Shown here: piece after piece, positions 20,801-33,900 of the stretch
Layout of the letters: every line of letters starts with the position of its first letter
Numbering within the stretch: the stretch's first letter is position 1
DNA from: Symbiodinium natans
Lineage: Eukaryota; Sar; Dinophyceae; Suessiales; Symbiodiniaceae
Assembly: GCA_905221605.1 (NCBI GenBank)
Contig: CAJNDS010000002.1
Location: 684,501 to 748,500 of the forward strand
DNA length: 64,000 nt
Direction: 5' to 3'
Notes under the pieces: model-generated
What the model was told of the DNA's origin: nothing
What the model saw: only the letters and a program-made list of their open reading frames with translations
Databases searched by the model: none
Program-made: the position numbers and the translations under genes

Positions 20801-23800
20801 AATCCCAGACCCTGAACCCGAAACCCTATAAACCCTATAAACCCTATAAACCCTGTAAACCCTACTTAAACCCTATCAACCCAAAAAAACCCTATAAACC
20901 CCTATAAACCCTATAAACCCTACCTAAACCCTACTTAAACCCTATAAACCCCTATAAACCCCTATAAACCCCTGCAAACCCTACTTAAACCCTACCTAAA
21001 CCTTACTTAAACCCTACTTAAACCCTACTTAAACCCTACCTAAACCCCATAAACCCTTTACTCCCAGCAACCTCTGGCCAAGAAGGGTCCAAGAGGCGGC
21101 CTTTCTGGCTTTCCTGAGGGGCCCGCGGGTTGTAAATGCCTAAGCCCTAATCAGTTTAGGGTTTAGGGTTTAGGGTTTAGGGTTAGGGTTCAGGGCTTAG
21201 GGGTTAGGCTTGAGGGTGTAGGGTTTAGAATACGGCTTCAGGGGCTTATGAAGTGGGTTAGAAGTTGAATAAGTCCTGAACACTTAGAACCAGGTTTTGG
21301 GGGCGATTATAGTATAACGACAAAGGGACCCTAAAGGGAGTACGATTAGTAATTATTCCGGCCCCTGTATTGATTGGTTAATAAGTACCATGAACCACCA
21401 AGGGATGTAGCAAAGCCAACGCCCATGGAAGCCCGTAAGATCGAACCCGCGACCACCAATGCTTTCCTGGTGGGGTTTCAGGCCTAAACCCTAAGCCCTA
21501 AACCCTGAACCCTAAACCCTATAGCCCTAAAGGCTCTAGAGATGCAAAAAACCCTTAAACCCTAAACCCTGAACCCTGAAATATTCCTAGAACTGTGTGA
21601 GATGTAATGTGCAGACACGCTTGCAAGAATGTTGTACGTAGTCCTACTACCCTGGAAGGCACAACTATTTGGCAGTGGGTTAAAATTCGGGTTGTCGCGG
21701 GGGGTCCCCCCCGCCCTCTGCTACAAGCCTTGTCGCGGGCAGGTTGTTTCATACCTTTGTCGCGCCGCTACTTTGAACCCAATTTTCTTAGTTGGGTTTT
21801 GTAAGGGTTTAGGGTAAAGGGTTTAGGTTTAGGGTTGGGGTTTCGGAGAAGGGTGTAGGGACCGCAGGGATTTTACTGGAGAGCCTTAAACCCTGAACCC
21901 TGTAAATATAAACCCTGTGCTTCTCGTTCAAGGTTGTCCTACGGATGGGCACCTGCTGGCTCGAGCAGTCGCGCGGGTTGTCGCGGGTATGTCGCGCCCT
22001 GTCGCAGGCCTTGTCGCGGACTGAGAGTGAAAGTTGCTGCAGACACGCATCAAGGTCGCATCGAGATTGGCAATGAGAAAATTCAATGGTATTGCTGTCT
22101 TGTCGGGGGGGGGGGGTTGTAGCCTTGTCGCGGGGGGGGGTTGTCGCGGACGCGGCACGTCTGTTGCAAACCTTTGTCGCGGAGGGACCCCCCCGGCGCC
22201 TGTTACAAGCCCGGAAAAAAAACTCACTTCCATTTGGGCTATACTGCAATCCCTTTTCCTAATTAGTCCCACGACAGGCCCTAGGCAGTCCCCAAGGCAA
22301 GCCCCGACATGATGGAAGATAGCCCCCCCCCCATTTAGGGTTTAGGGTTTAGGGTTTAGGGTTTAGGGTTTAGGGTTTAGGGTATGCGGGTCCGTTGTGA
22401 CTGTTCGGGTTTTGGGTCTTGGGGCTCCATGCCCCCCTGAGGGTCGCCCCACGTCAGGTGCACAGACTCCAAACCCCACCCACACCTAAACCCTACACCC
22501 TAAACCCCTGAACCCTACACCCTGAACCCTGGAACCCTTGAACCCTAAACCCTTGAACCCTAACCCCAGAACCCTAAACCCTAAAAACCCTATCCCTTGA
22601 ACCCTTGAACCCTTGAACCCTTGAACCCTTGAACCCTAAACCCTTGAACCCTAACCCCAGAACCCTAAACCCTAAAAACCCTATCCCTTGAACCCTTGAA
22701 CCCTTGAACCCTTGAACCCTTGAACCCTTGAACCCTTGAACCCTTGAACCCTTGAACCCTTGAACCCTTGAACCCTTGAACCCTTGAACCCTTGAACCCT
22801 TGAACCCTTGAACCCTAAACCCTTGAACCCTAACCCCTCAACCCTAAACCACCCTAAACCCTAACCCCTAAACCCTAAACCCTAAACCCAAAACCTTGAA
22901 CCCTAAACCCTAAACCCTAAACCCTAAACCCTAAACCGTAAACCCTAAACCCTAAACCCTAAACCCTAAAGCCTAAACCCTAAACCCTAAACCCTAAACC
23001 CTAAACCAAAGCCACTGGAGGCCGAGGCGCTGAGCACGATCGGCTCCCCCCCGCGCCTCGGCGATCCGCGCAGCCTCCATCTCCTGCACAGGGACTTAGG
23101 GTTTAGGGTTTAGGGTTTAGGGTTTAGGGTTTAGGGTTTAGGGTTTAGGGTTTGGGGTTTGGGGTTTTGGGTTTAGGGTTTAGGGTTTAGGGTTGGTGAC
23201 CTAAGAATCCTTGTATTTGGGGCTGTATAACAAGTGAACCTACAGAAGACTTTGGGCTCTTAAGGCAGGTGATCCATGGTTACGTATCTCACCATAGAGC
23301 CTCAAGGGCCTCTAGGGCCGCAAAAACAAAGGCTTTGGGTTTAGGGTTTAGGGTTCAGGGTTCAGGGTTTAGGGTGTAGGGTGTAGGGTTTAGGGCTCAG
23401 AGCACTGCAGCCGGATGCCGCATCACGAAGAAGATGGGGCGCTGCAGTACGGGCACAAAGCCGCAGAGAAGCTGTAGGGTTTGGGGTATAGAGTATGGGG
23501 TAGCACAATGTCACAGGGTTTCTGTTGCATGGGCCACAGAGCTCTAGACCACATCCCGAAGCCCTCACCTGCCCTGAGCCCCTAAATGCAGAACCCTAAA
23601 CCCTAAACCCTAAACCCTAAACCCTAAACAGGTTAGAGATGCTGCCGCGAGCCTGCACCTTCTTTTGGAGCATCTCCACATCATTCTCGAACTGAGTCAG
23701 GTGCACCTGCAGACGCGAGTTTGTGCAACCCCTAAACCCTAAACCCTAAACGCCAAACCCTAAACCCCAAACCCTAAACCCCAAACCCTAAACCCTAAAC

Positions 23801-26800
23801 CCCAAACCCTAAACCCCAAACCCTAAACCCTTAACTCTAAACCCTAAACCCTAAGTTGAATTCTAGGCCGGGGCCCCAACAGTTCGGAGTAAGCCAGAAG
23901 CTAGCGGCTCAGGAATCCTCAGGCCCTCGGCCCGCGTGTCCAAAAATCCTCAGCCAGGAGCAGAAGGCTCCGCCACGTCGAACATCCACATTTTGGGGAT
24001 GTTCTCTTTTTATATTAGATTAAGAGTCCTTGATGGGGATTATAGTAGGGGGCTACTATGATCCCTATTAAGGACTGTTAGTATAAGGGGGTTATAGTAG
24101 GGGATACTGAAATCCTGTTTGTAAGGACTGTTGAGTCTGAGGGGGAACATCCAAACATCCAGACCATCAAGTCGAAACGTGTTGCACCGGTCCGGTCCTC
24201 AAGAAGCACCCCTGTCCCGACCTCACAGCACTTTGCTGTAAAACAAGAACCTTAAGGCTCCAAGAACTGTTATTCTAGGGTTTTTGGGCCGACATGAGGT
24301 CTTTGGGCTATTTTAAGCCCAAGCCTAAACTTGATAGGCCCTACAGCTGCATACAGCCCTGAACCCTTTACTGGGCATCCGGGTTCATTCTGAGATTACG
24401 GCTTGGAGCCTGCTCGAGGCTGAGCAAGTTGAATTTGGGACGTTCCCAGGTTTCTCGCGCTTTCTTGTTGGTAGGAAGTCCTCGCAATTATTGACTGTTG
24501 AGTCGATCAGCAGTGATTCTTGCGTGTTTTGGCATGTGCTCGTTGTTGTCACTACTACGGCTTTCCCCTGACTCACTGACACCCCCACAACCCTAACACC
24601 TCTTGAAGATTTGAAGCATGCTGAAAGCCTCCCCAAACCCTAAACCCTAAACCCTAAACCCTAAACCCTAAACCCTAAACCCTAAACCCTAAACCCTAAA
24701 CCCTAAACCCTAAACCCCGAGAGCTCTCAAGACGGCCTTGAGCTGCTTGGGCTCAAGGTCCATTAAGTACTCCTCACTTCAGGGCGCGCTGAGGCTTGGA
24801 AGTTTCGGGTTCAGGGTTTAGGGTTTAGGGTTTAGGGTTCATAGAGGTTGGGAGGTTTAGGGAATCTCCGAAATTAGAGTTTAGAGGTTTAGGGTTTACC
24901 TTCACGGTCCTACTATAAGGGTGCCCGTGTTTTCGTAAACCCACTAAGGGCTGACAGCCTAGTGTGTTGAGGTTTGAGTTTAGGCTGTAGGGCTTAAGGC
25001 TTAGGGTGTCGTGGTTTGGGGGTAAGGTTTAGGAGCCGGGTTTTCATCTCACAGTTTTGGGAACTGGGGGGGGGGGGGGGGGGGGGGCGTTTGGAGCTCG
25101 GAGGGTTTTGATGCTTAAGGTTTGGGGCTGAAAGAGCCTGGTGCTTGGGGGTACTGAACCGAAAGCTTCGGATGTTAGGGTTGCTGACCGCGGCCTACGG
25201 GCTGCACGACGCGATGCGGGGAAGAGAGAAGGGAGTCAAGATGAATGTCTTGAGTTGCGCTGCTTGCCAACGACATCGAGGCTTAACCCTAAACCCTAAA
25301 CCCTAAACCCTAAACCCTCTGAACCCAAACCCAAACCAGACCCAACCCTTAAACAAAAAGTGAAGGCCTACTCAGTGGGATGCAAGCAAGTTGCAAGTAT
25401 ATGATAGGTCTCTCTATTGGGACACAGTCCTCTACCCCAAACCCTTAACCCGAAACCCTAAACCCTAGACCCTAAACCCTGTAGCCCTAGAATCCCTACA
25501 ACCTCCCAACCTCTATGAACCCTAAACCCTAAACCCTAAACCTCAGCTTGGGCCGCTGAATCTCGTGACCAAGGAGGCCGGATCTCTGTTTCAGACTCTC
25601 GGAAGAATTCCGGCGCTTCTCATCCCGAGTGGCGACTTAAGAGATGCCTGTCTGTCCAAAAACTTTCGCTGTTTAGGGTTTAGGGTTTAGGGTTTAGGGT
25701 TTAGGGTTTAGGGTTTAGGGTTTAGGGTTTAGGTTTAGGGTTTAGGGTTTAGGGTTTAGGGTTTGAACCGTACCGTGGTAGTGGATACGAAGATCGCGTG
25801 CCCGTACGGTATGCAGCGCATCGTCTCGTGGTTGACAACTGTGCACCGTGTGAGGCGGCGTCGGAAAATGACTTGATGAAGCCTCGCTTGAGTTAGCGCG
25901 CCCCCGATCGTTTCCCATGCTTTTCACCTATCGCACATTTATCCTATGACATCAAATACCTCCATCATTTTAGCGCGTCCCTTATCGATCCTCGGAATTT
26001 TGTCGCAACACCTGCGCCCTCTACTAAAACAAGCAAGCGGTAAGTTTGACCGCGCCTCATGTAAAAATCCACTAGCTGCTTGGTCCGGCTGTTCAGAAAA
26101 GCAAAGTTCCACATAAAGCTCTACAAACACAAGACCGGCAAAGTCCAAACACCGAATTTTAGACCCTAAACCCCAAACCCCAAACCCCAGACCCTAAACC
26201 CCAAACCCTAAGCCCTAAACCCTAAACCCTACGCGCAGCGTCATGTGGGAACGATTGAACACGAGCACTGCCCGTACAGCTCCAAGGAATCCCCAATCCC
26301 TAAACCCTGAACCCTGAAACTGAACCCTACACGATTCAGCCCCCTGGGTTAGTAGGGAATGGAGAATTTAAGGTGCCCAAAAACATCCCTTCAAACGTAA
26401 TGGAGGACATTGAGTTCCCATGGGTACCCCATTCCCTACTTGGAGGTTCATGCGTACTTATAACCCATACTAAAATAAGTCTACTTATAAGCGACCTGGA
26501 GGACTTAGGGGGCGTCTAAGTACAGTTTTAATTGGGGTTCGAGGTACCCTGAACCTCCAAGTACTAAGAACCAGTAAATCAGTGGCCGATCTAAGTCACA
26601 GGCCTGTGTGGGTAGCAAAAGCTAGGTTAAGACGGTTATAAAAACCCTAAACCCTATAAACTCCAGGGTTTAGGGTTTAGGGTTTAGGGTCTAGACCCCA
26701 AGTGGCCAAATTGTAGTTCCTCTTTTTGGGGATCTGTTCGATGAGAAGCAGCAAATACGTACGCCACCCAATATAGGAAAAGACATCGGGGGCCCAGGTA

Positions 26801-27815
26801 TACTAGCTTCCCCCGCAACCCTGATATTGAACGGCTGCTGTTGCTTCATGGCTTATCAGGCAACCGACCACCAAAAAATGGCGAACAGGGCATCTTCCAG
26901 GCAAACGCTAGCCAGGTTGGCCCTTAAAACCAAGTCTGGCTAAACTAAACCCTACACCCTACACCCTAAACCCTAAACCTAAACCCTAACCGTAAATCGA
27001 AGATTAAGACCAGCGCGAAGCCGCCTCCTCAAGCTCGTAAAACCATTTGGGTCTTTCCCAAAATCGGGGCGTACCCCATTTGTACAGCTCTATGACCACC
27101 CTGTGACATAAAAAGCCTTAGCAAGAGGCCAGTACGAAGGCCGGACTCGGTGTGTGGTGCCACCATACAGAGACTAGGGTTTGTAAGGTTTGGGTCTCCT
27201 TGAAACCCAGAACCCTAACCCTAAACCCTAAACCCTAAACCCTAAACCCTAAACCCTAAACCCTAAACCCTAAACCCTAAACCCTAAACCACTCTTTCAT
27301 ATATAATATAAATGTTAATGGCTTTGCGGGCAAGGTCCGAAAATTAGTGGGCAAGGTCCGAAAATTAGCGGGCAAGGTCCGAAAATTAGCGGGCAAGGTC
27401 CGAAAATTAGCGGGCAAGGTCCGAAAATCAGCGGGCAAGGTCCATTGGCTGCCCCACGACCTTGCCCACTAATTTTCGGACCTTGCCCGCTGACCCACGA
27501 CCTTGCCCACTGATTTGCGGACCTTGCCCACTAATTTTCGGACCTTGCCCGCTAATTTTCGGACCTTGCCCGCTAATTTTCGGACCCGGGAAAGGCCCCG
27601 GGCAAGGTCCGAAAGGCAAGGTCCGAAAATTAGCGGGCAAGGTCCGAAAATTAGTGGGCAAGGTCCGAAAATTAGCGGGCAAGGTCCGAAAATTAGCGGG
27701 CAAGGTCCGAAAATTAGCGGGCAAGGTCCGAAAATTAGCGGGCAAGGTCCGAAAATTAGCGGGCAAGGTCCGAAATTTAGCGGGCAAGGTCCGAAAATCA
27801 GTGGGCAAGGTCCTT

Positions 27816-27862
<47 letters not shown>

Positions 27863-27884
27863 CCCCCCCCCCCCCCCCCCCCCC

Positions 27885-27917
<33 letters not shown>

Positions 27918-30900
27918 CCCCGCCCCCCCCCCCCCCTCCCCCTCTCCCCCCCCCCCCCCTCCCCCCCTCTCCCCCCCCCTCCCCACCCCACCCCATGCAC
28001 TGGGTCATTTGCAAAGCCACTGGCTGGCATGAGGGTTGAGGAGCCCTAAAATTTAGGGTTCAAGGGTTCAGGGCTGAGGGTTCTACGGTGGTTGAAGGTT
28101 CAGGGACAAGAGCGTAGGGTTAAGAATTTGGGTTGCGTGTGAAACTTTTATTGTCTTAATGGTATGGGATTCTCTGGGTGGGTGGGTACTTTTCGGGCGC
28201 TTGAAAGGCTGCCAGCCTAGTGAATGCTTGAACTTTGAGATGCTGAACCCTAAACCCTAAACCCTAAACCCAAACATCCCCACGCCCCTCATGGAAGCCT
28301 TTACAAATCCAAAGCCCGCAACTCTTGGAAGGCCATGAAACCAAAGCCTATAAGCGCCTCTTAGTTGCTGAGTTCAGAAGCTCCCCCAAAAAGTGGACAC
28401 TTTCAGGTCTATGGGGGATTGATTATAGTATCCCAAAAGGTGTAAAGTGTACTGATTCAGCTACTATAAGGCCCAAGCCCGTAAACCTGTAACCCGGACA
28501 CCCTAAACAACAAAAACCCTAGACCCCGAAACCCGACAAACCCCCATAAGCCCCTCCACCTAAAAGCCCGGTCATGAGCGCCTAAGCCCCTAAATCTGTA
28601 ACCCGTACACCGTACACCCCTAAACACTAAACACCTCTAGACCCCGAAACCCTACAAACCCCTCCATACAAAGAGGGGCCCTCTTACTATACCAACTATA
28701 GTTAAGGGACTTATAACCTACTTTAGGATCCTTATAACCCAAGTTAGGGCCCTTACAACTCTACTTACGTATAACTAGGGGGGGGGGCCCTCCTTGTAAG
28801 CCCCTCCACCTAAAAGCCCTTATGGCTGGCCTCCGTAAGGACGGTCTTGTCTGAACTGACCTCTCTGAGCCTGCGGAAGCGCAGTCCGGGCCCTAAATAG
28901 GGGTTTGGGGTTTAGGGTTTAGGATTTAGGGTTTAGGGTTCAGGGATGTGAGGGTGGCTTTTTTAATTGGGGTGGCAATAGTAATATTCGCCAGGCCAGA
29001 GGGCCCCAGCCGAAGACTACTTTCCATTACGGGAGGTTTTCGGGCCGATGTATGTAAACAAGTCTATATAGGGGGGTCCGGTGATAATAAGAATGGGGTG
29101 GCAATTGTAAAATTTCTCTGGCCAGGAATTGAAAATTTTACTGAAAATGCAGGACAGCAAACAGACCAAGTCGGGCCGGCAGAGCAAAAGGAGCTGCAGA
29201 GAGCAAGCAGAAGCCTTCAAGACAAAGCAAAGCAGACCCTGACAGCTGACCCCCCCCAGACCCCCAGACCCCAGACCCCCAGAATCCTCATAATTGACAC
29301 CCCCTCTTTTTTTCCACCCCCTCCAAGCCCCGGGGACCAAAACAAGATTTGGGGGGGCGGGGGGGGGGGGGTTTATTAAAGCGACCCTAACATTAAAGGT
29401 TTGCATGAAGGTTGAGTTTAGGGTTCAACGTTTGGGGAATAAGGTTTTGGTAGAGCGTAGCACCATGGACTGTTGGATCCGTAGTCGTACTAGTACTAGT
29501 ACCAGCCTAAACCCTAAACCCTAATACCCTACACCCCAGAAGTATATCAATTTCCTAGCCCATACGCATTATGTGGTGTTGTGGAACTAGGTATTGTGGA
29601 CATCTAAACATTTAGAAGTTACATCAGACTCACGTTGTTTCCTATAAATAATCCTTGGCAATTATACGTTGCTCTTACTGTAATTCTATTTCTCCTTACA
29701 GGATTGAATGCTTTTTGTGGGACTGGAATTCACTTCTCATAGAACTATTTTCTTGTGTCTTATCATCTGCTATTTGGATTACGTTATAGTTTTCACAGTT
29801 GGTCTCGGGATCTATTTCGAGGAGTCACTAAAAATGAAGTCTGTGTAAAAACATGTTTATTTACTTTTGGGGGGGGGGTTCTAGTTTCTAAGGCTCTAAA
29901 TATTTGTGTCCTAATTTTGGACATCGTTCCATTCCTTTATCTTGTCCAACTTTACGTGAAGCGTTCTATCTTCCTTGTGAACTACCGTTTGCTAAAACAC
30001 TTCTTTTATCTATTGCTGCTGTATCTTTAGGGCATGCTTTTGTTCATGTAGAAACTTCATAATCAACTAGCAACTTGACTTCGCAGTCGTTAATATGCAT
30101 CTGTTGATTAGTTTTCGATTAAAGAACTTCGTTTCCCCACATATTTGATTCATGATTCACTTTATGGTTGTCTTTTCTTTGTCTTGCAGCATTACATGTC
30201 TTTCATCTAATTATTGGAACTTCGTGTCTTGTTCTTATCTTCTTGTCTTGCGGTCGTTTTGTTCACGCGTAAAGGCCCTCATCCATGCGCAAAGTACGCC
30301 TGTGATATAGGACTTGTAGAGCATACATGGTTCGTTCGTTGAAGGACCCCTTGAACCCTTCAATGGTGACCCCTTCTATACCCCTTATATACAGTACTAC
30401 AACCCAAGGGCCCATACCCTAAACCCTAAACCCTCAACCCTAAACCCTAAACCCTTGAACGAAGGTAGGGGGGGCACATGAAGGGACCAAGTAACCTCCC
30501 TTAGACCCAAAGACAGTTTGAACGCCTAAAAAGCCTAAATAATACAGGCCGGTGGCCTCTGCATCTGTTACCCTTATACCTTTTTTTTGCCTAATAAGAA
30601 CCCCCTACAGAACAGAAACCCTACTTGAAGAGACCACCAGGCAATATGAGGCCTAAACTACAGGCCTGAATTATACAGGCCGGTGGCCTCTTTATCTGTT
30701 ACCCTTATGCCTCAAAACAGCCCCCAGATACCCTAAGAAGAACCCCCTACAAAACAGAAACCCTACTTAAAGAGACCACCAGGCAATATAAGGCCTAAAC
30801 TACCAGTTGCTTATTAACCCCCCCCCCCAAAAAAAAAAAAACAAGAAAAAAAGTCTTCCTTATCAAGGGGAACATAGGTTTCTTGATCTGTATTTCTTTT

Positions 30901-33900
30901 GGGGTTCTTCAGCAAGTAGTAGTAACCCCTTGAAAAAAAACCTTGCAAGCAACAGCCTCATAAGCCCCGACACGCTTGCCGGCGCCATCCCGCAACTTAG
31001 TTGGCTCTCCTGGACCCTCAACCCTAATCCCTAAGCCCTAAAACCCTAAACCCTAAACCCTAAACCCCTAAACCGTGTCGGGCCCTGGGATCGAGTAACC
31101 CCAAGGCTCGCTCCAGTGCTCGGTTGTCAACATACACCAGTAAGACCCAAATCCTTAAACCGCGGCCATATTTTAGGGTTTAGGGTTTAGGGTTTAGGCG
31201 GTTTAGGGCTTAGGGTTTAGTTTAGGGTTTAGGATGTGGGGTTTAGGGTTTAGGGCTTAGGGTTTAGCCTCACATCTTGAACGCCAAGCCCTCGACCTTG
31301 TGCCCTGAACCTGAAACCCTAAACCCCGAACCCTACACTGACTGACCTCAAACCTTGGGGGACAACATGAACCCTCAAAGGTGTATGGTTCATACACCTT
31401 GATAGGAAGTATAGTAGTATGGGGTATATGACCCCTAAACCCTAAACAACTCTAAACCCTAAACCCTAAGCCCTAAACCCTAAACCCTAAACTCTGAACC
31501 CTAAACCCTAAACCCTAAACCCTAAGCCCAACTTTTGGGTTCATTTGGTCCTCAGGGAACCCAGGGCCTCTCTGTGGCGGCATGACGCCTCTCCGCGTCC
31601 AGGGTCGCTTTGGCCTGTCGTCAGGGATTTTCAAGTCGAAGAGGGAAGCTCACACCTCGGGGTTTAGGGTTTAGGGTTTAGGGTTTAGGGTATAGGGTTT
31701 AGGGTTTAGGGTTTAGGGTTTAATGTTTAGGGTTTAGGGTTTAGGGTTTACGGTGGAAGACTCGCCTCATCAAGAACATGAGCAAGACGCAGTCTGGAAG
31801 GATCGAGAAGTTCTAGCTGGCCAAATTTTGCGGGCTGAATAATTAGAACAGGGTTTTGGCGGGGGGGGGGGGGGGGGTGATTATAGTATATCTACAAAGG
31901 AACCATAAGGGAATACTACCTATAGTATGCCCTCCCCAACCCAAGCAAGCCCCAAATCCTCATGACCCAAATTCTCTAATAGCTCCTTGAACCCTAACAA
32001 CTCGAATAGCCCCCCCACACCCGCACCCTAACAGCCCTAAGAAATCTAAGCTTCAAGAACCCTAGCAACCTCGTAAACCCTAAACCCCCAAAAGCCCTGG
32101 CAGCCCTAAACCCTAAACCCTAAACACTAAACACAAAACCCTAAACCCTAACAACCCCAAAGCCTTAAACTGCACGGAAGCGAAAAGAAGAGGGACACGC
32201 TCCCACCTCAGTCTGCATCTTATGGAGGAGCTCCTGGATATCCTGCAGTTTACTACTATTTGCTTGAGAACCACCGAGAAAAAAGAACAGTGACCATCCC
32301 TGAAATGCCCTTTATAAGGAAGAAGAGATTTTGTTTGAGAATCCCTGAAGTGCCCCATATAAGGAAGAATAGGTTTTTTTGTTTGTTATTGTTATTATTT
32401 TTTTTTTTTGGGGGGGGGGGCTTCTTAAGCAAATAGTAGCTTGGGGTTTAGGGCCTAGGGGGGCTCCGACCTTGAGTCCATACCCCCTGCCGCCCTTGTT
32501 TGTCTCCCCTGTAGGTTTTTCGGGTTGATAGGAGGCCTCTCCCCGAAACCCTAAACAGAATCCTGCGAGCCTGAAATAGGGTTTGCAAGACTCTTTTGGG
32601 GTTTCGGACTTCGGCATTCAGGTATCACGGTCACACATTGGGTTGAGGCTTTCGGGGGTGTCGCGTTGAGGGGTCAGGGTTTTGAAAAGGGTTTAGGGTT
32701 TTGCGGGGTTTAGGGTTTGGGTGTTTACGGTTTCAGGGTTTGCGTGATTAAGATTACAGTCTGAGAGCAGAGCACATACGTGAAAAGTTCGCATAATGCA
32801 CTTTCATTTGGGGGTGGTGTGTGGGCTGTAAGGTTTGGAAGCCTGTGTCACTTTTACTCCTCGACTCCGAAGCCTTTCAATTTTCTTCTTGTTACTTTAT
32901 TTACCTATATATATGTATACATATTGTGTTTTATGTACATGGGGGTTTCCGAAAAGAGGGCTACCCTTTCTTGAGGTTCCTATGACAAGGATTTCCCCGT
33001 CTTCTGGGGGGGGTATGTGGTGGGTACCCCTGTTTTCGGAAATGCCCATATACACATGTATGGCGTGGCTGAAACATCCTGAACACCACCCTCAACCCTG
33101 CGACCATACAAAACCTGCAAGAACCCCAACAGCCCTAAACCCTAAAACCCTTAAACCGCATCCCATCCTCTCCTTGTCCGCCTCCGGGGCATCTTCCCCC
33201 TTCTCTGCGGCCTTGGGATGCTCTGGTATAGGGTTTAGGGTTTAGGGTATAGGGCTCGGGCTTAGGGCTAAATACAGGAGGAGCCCGCCCGGCAGATAGA
33301 AGTAGACTTACTTATGCTACAAGGCTACTGTGAATATGGCTTGCAGCCAAGGGCTCCTAGCAGGTAAAGTCACAAGTCACAAGGGCCTTAACTTTGGGGT
33401 ATCGTATGACGAGTGTTCTAGCCCCTCAGCGAAAGCCACCATAGGGGAAGGGGGGGAAGGTGGGAAGGGGGGGAAGGGAAGGGGGCAAGGGTGGGAAGGG
33501 AGGGGGGGGGGGGAAGGGGGAAGGGGGTGTGCAGTTCAGACTCGGACAGGACACAACTAGGACACAACTCGCTCGGTTGTTGATTGTTTTTCGCCGCCCC
33601 TTGGCACATCTGCGTCTGTGCTTCTCATGATCATAGCACTAGTAGTGATAGTGATACTAGTACTATACTCGTAAGGGTTTTAGAAATAGGCGTGGTTGTA
33701 TATAGTAGGGGTACCCCTCCCTCCCAGCCCCCCCCCCCCCCCCCCCCCCGCATATATGCACGTAAAAACAGTTCCAGACGCCGTCTCTGTGTGGGAATAG
33801 CAATAGTCATCGTAAGTGTTGCAGCTAGCATCAGTCGTAGTACTAGACGAAACTAGCATTAGTGTTGCTCCTGTTTAGGGTTTAGGGTTTAGGGTTTAGG

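Noticed and set aside
21420-21480. tRNA-like B-box (GGTTCGATC on the minus strand)
   Set aside because: The T-stem does not pair and I find no matching acceptor or anticodon arm.
27428-28049. Open frames of 178-200 codons on both strands
   Set aside because: They are produced by the 21-bp repeat and the poly-C tract (Pro or Gly runs). The period is a multiple of three and no stop arises.
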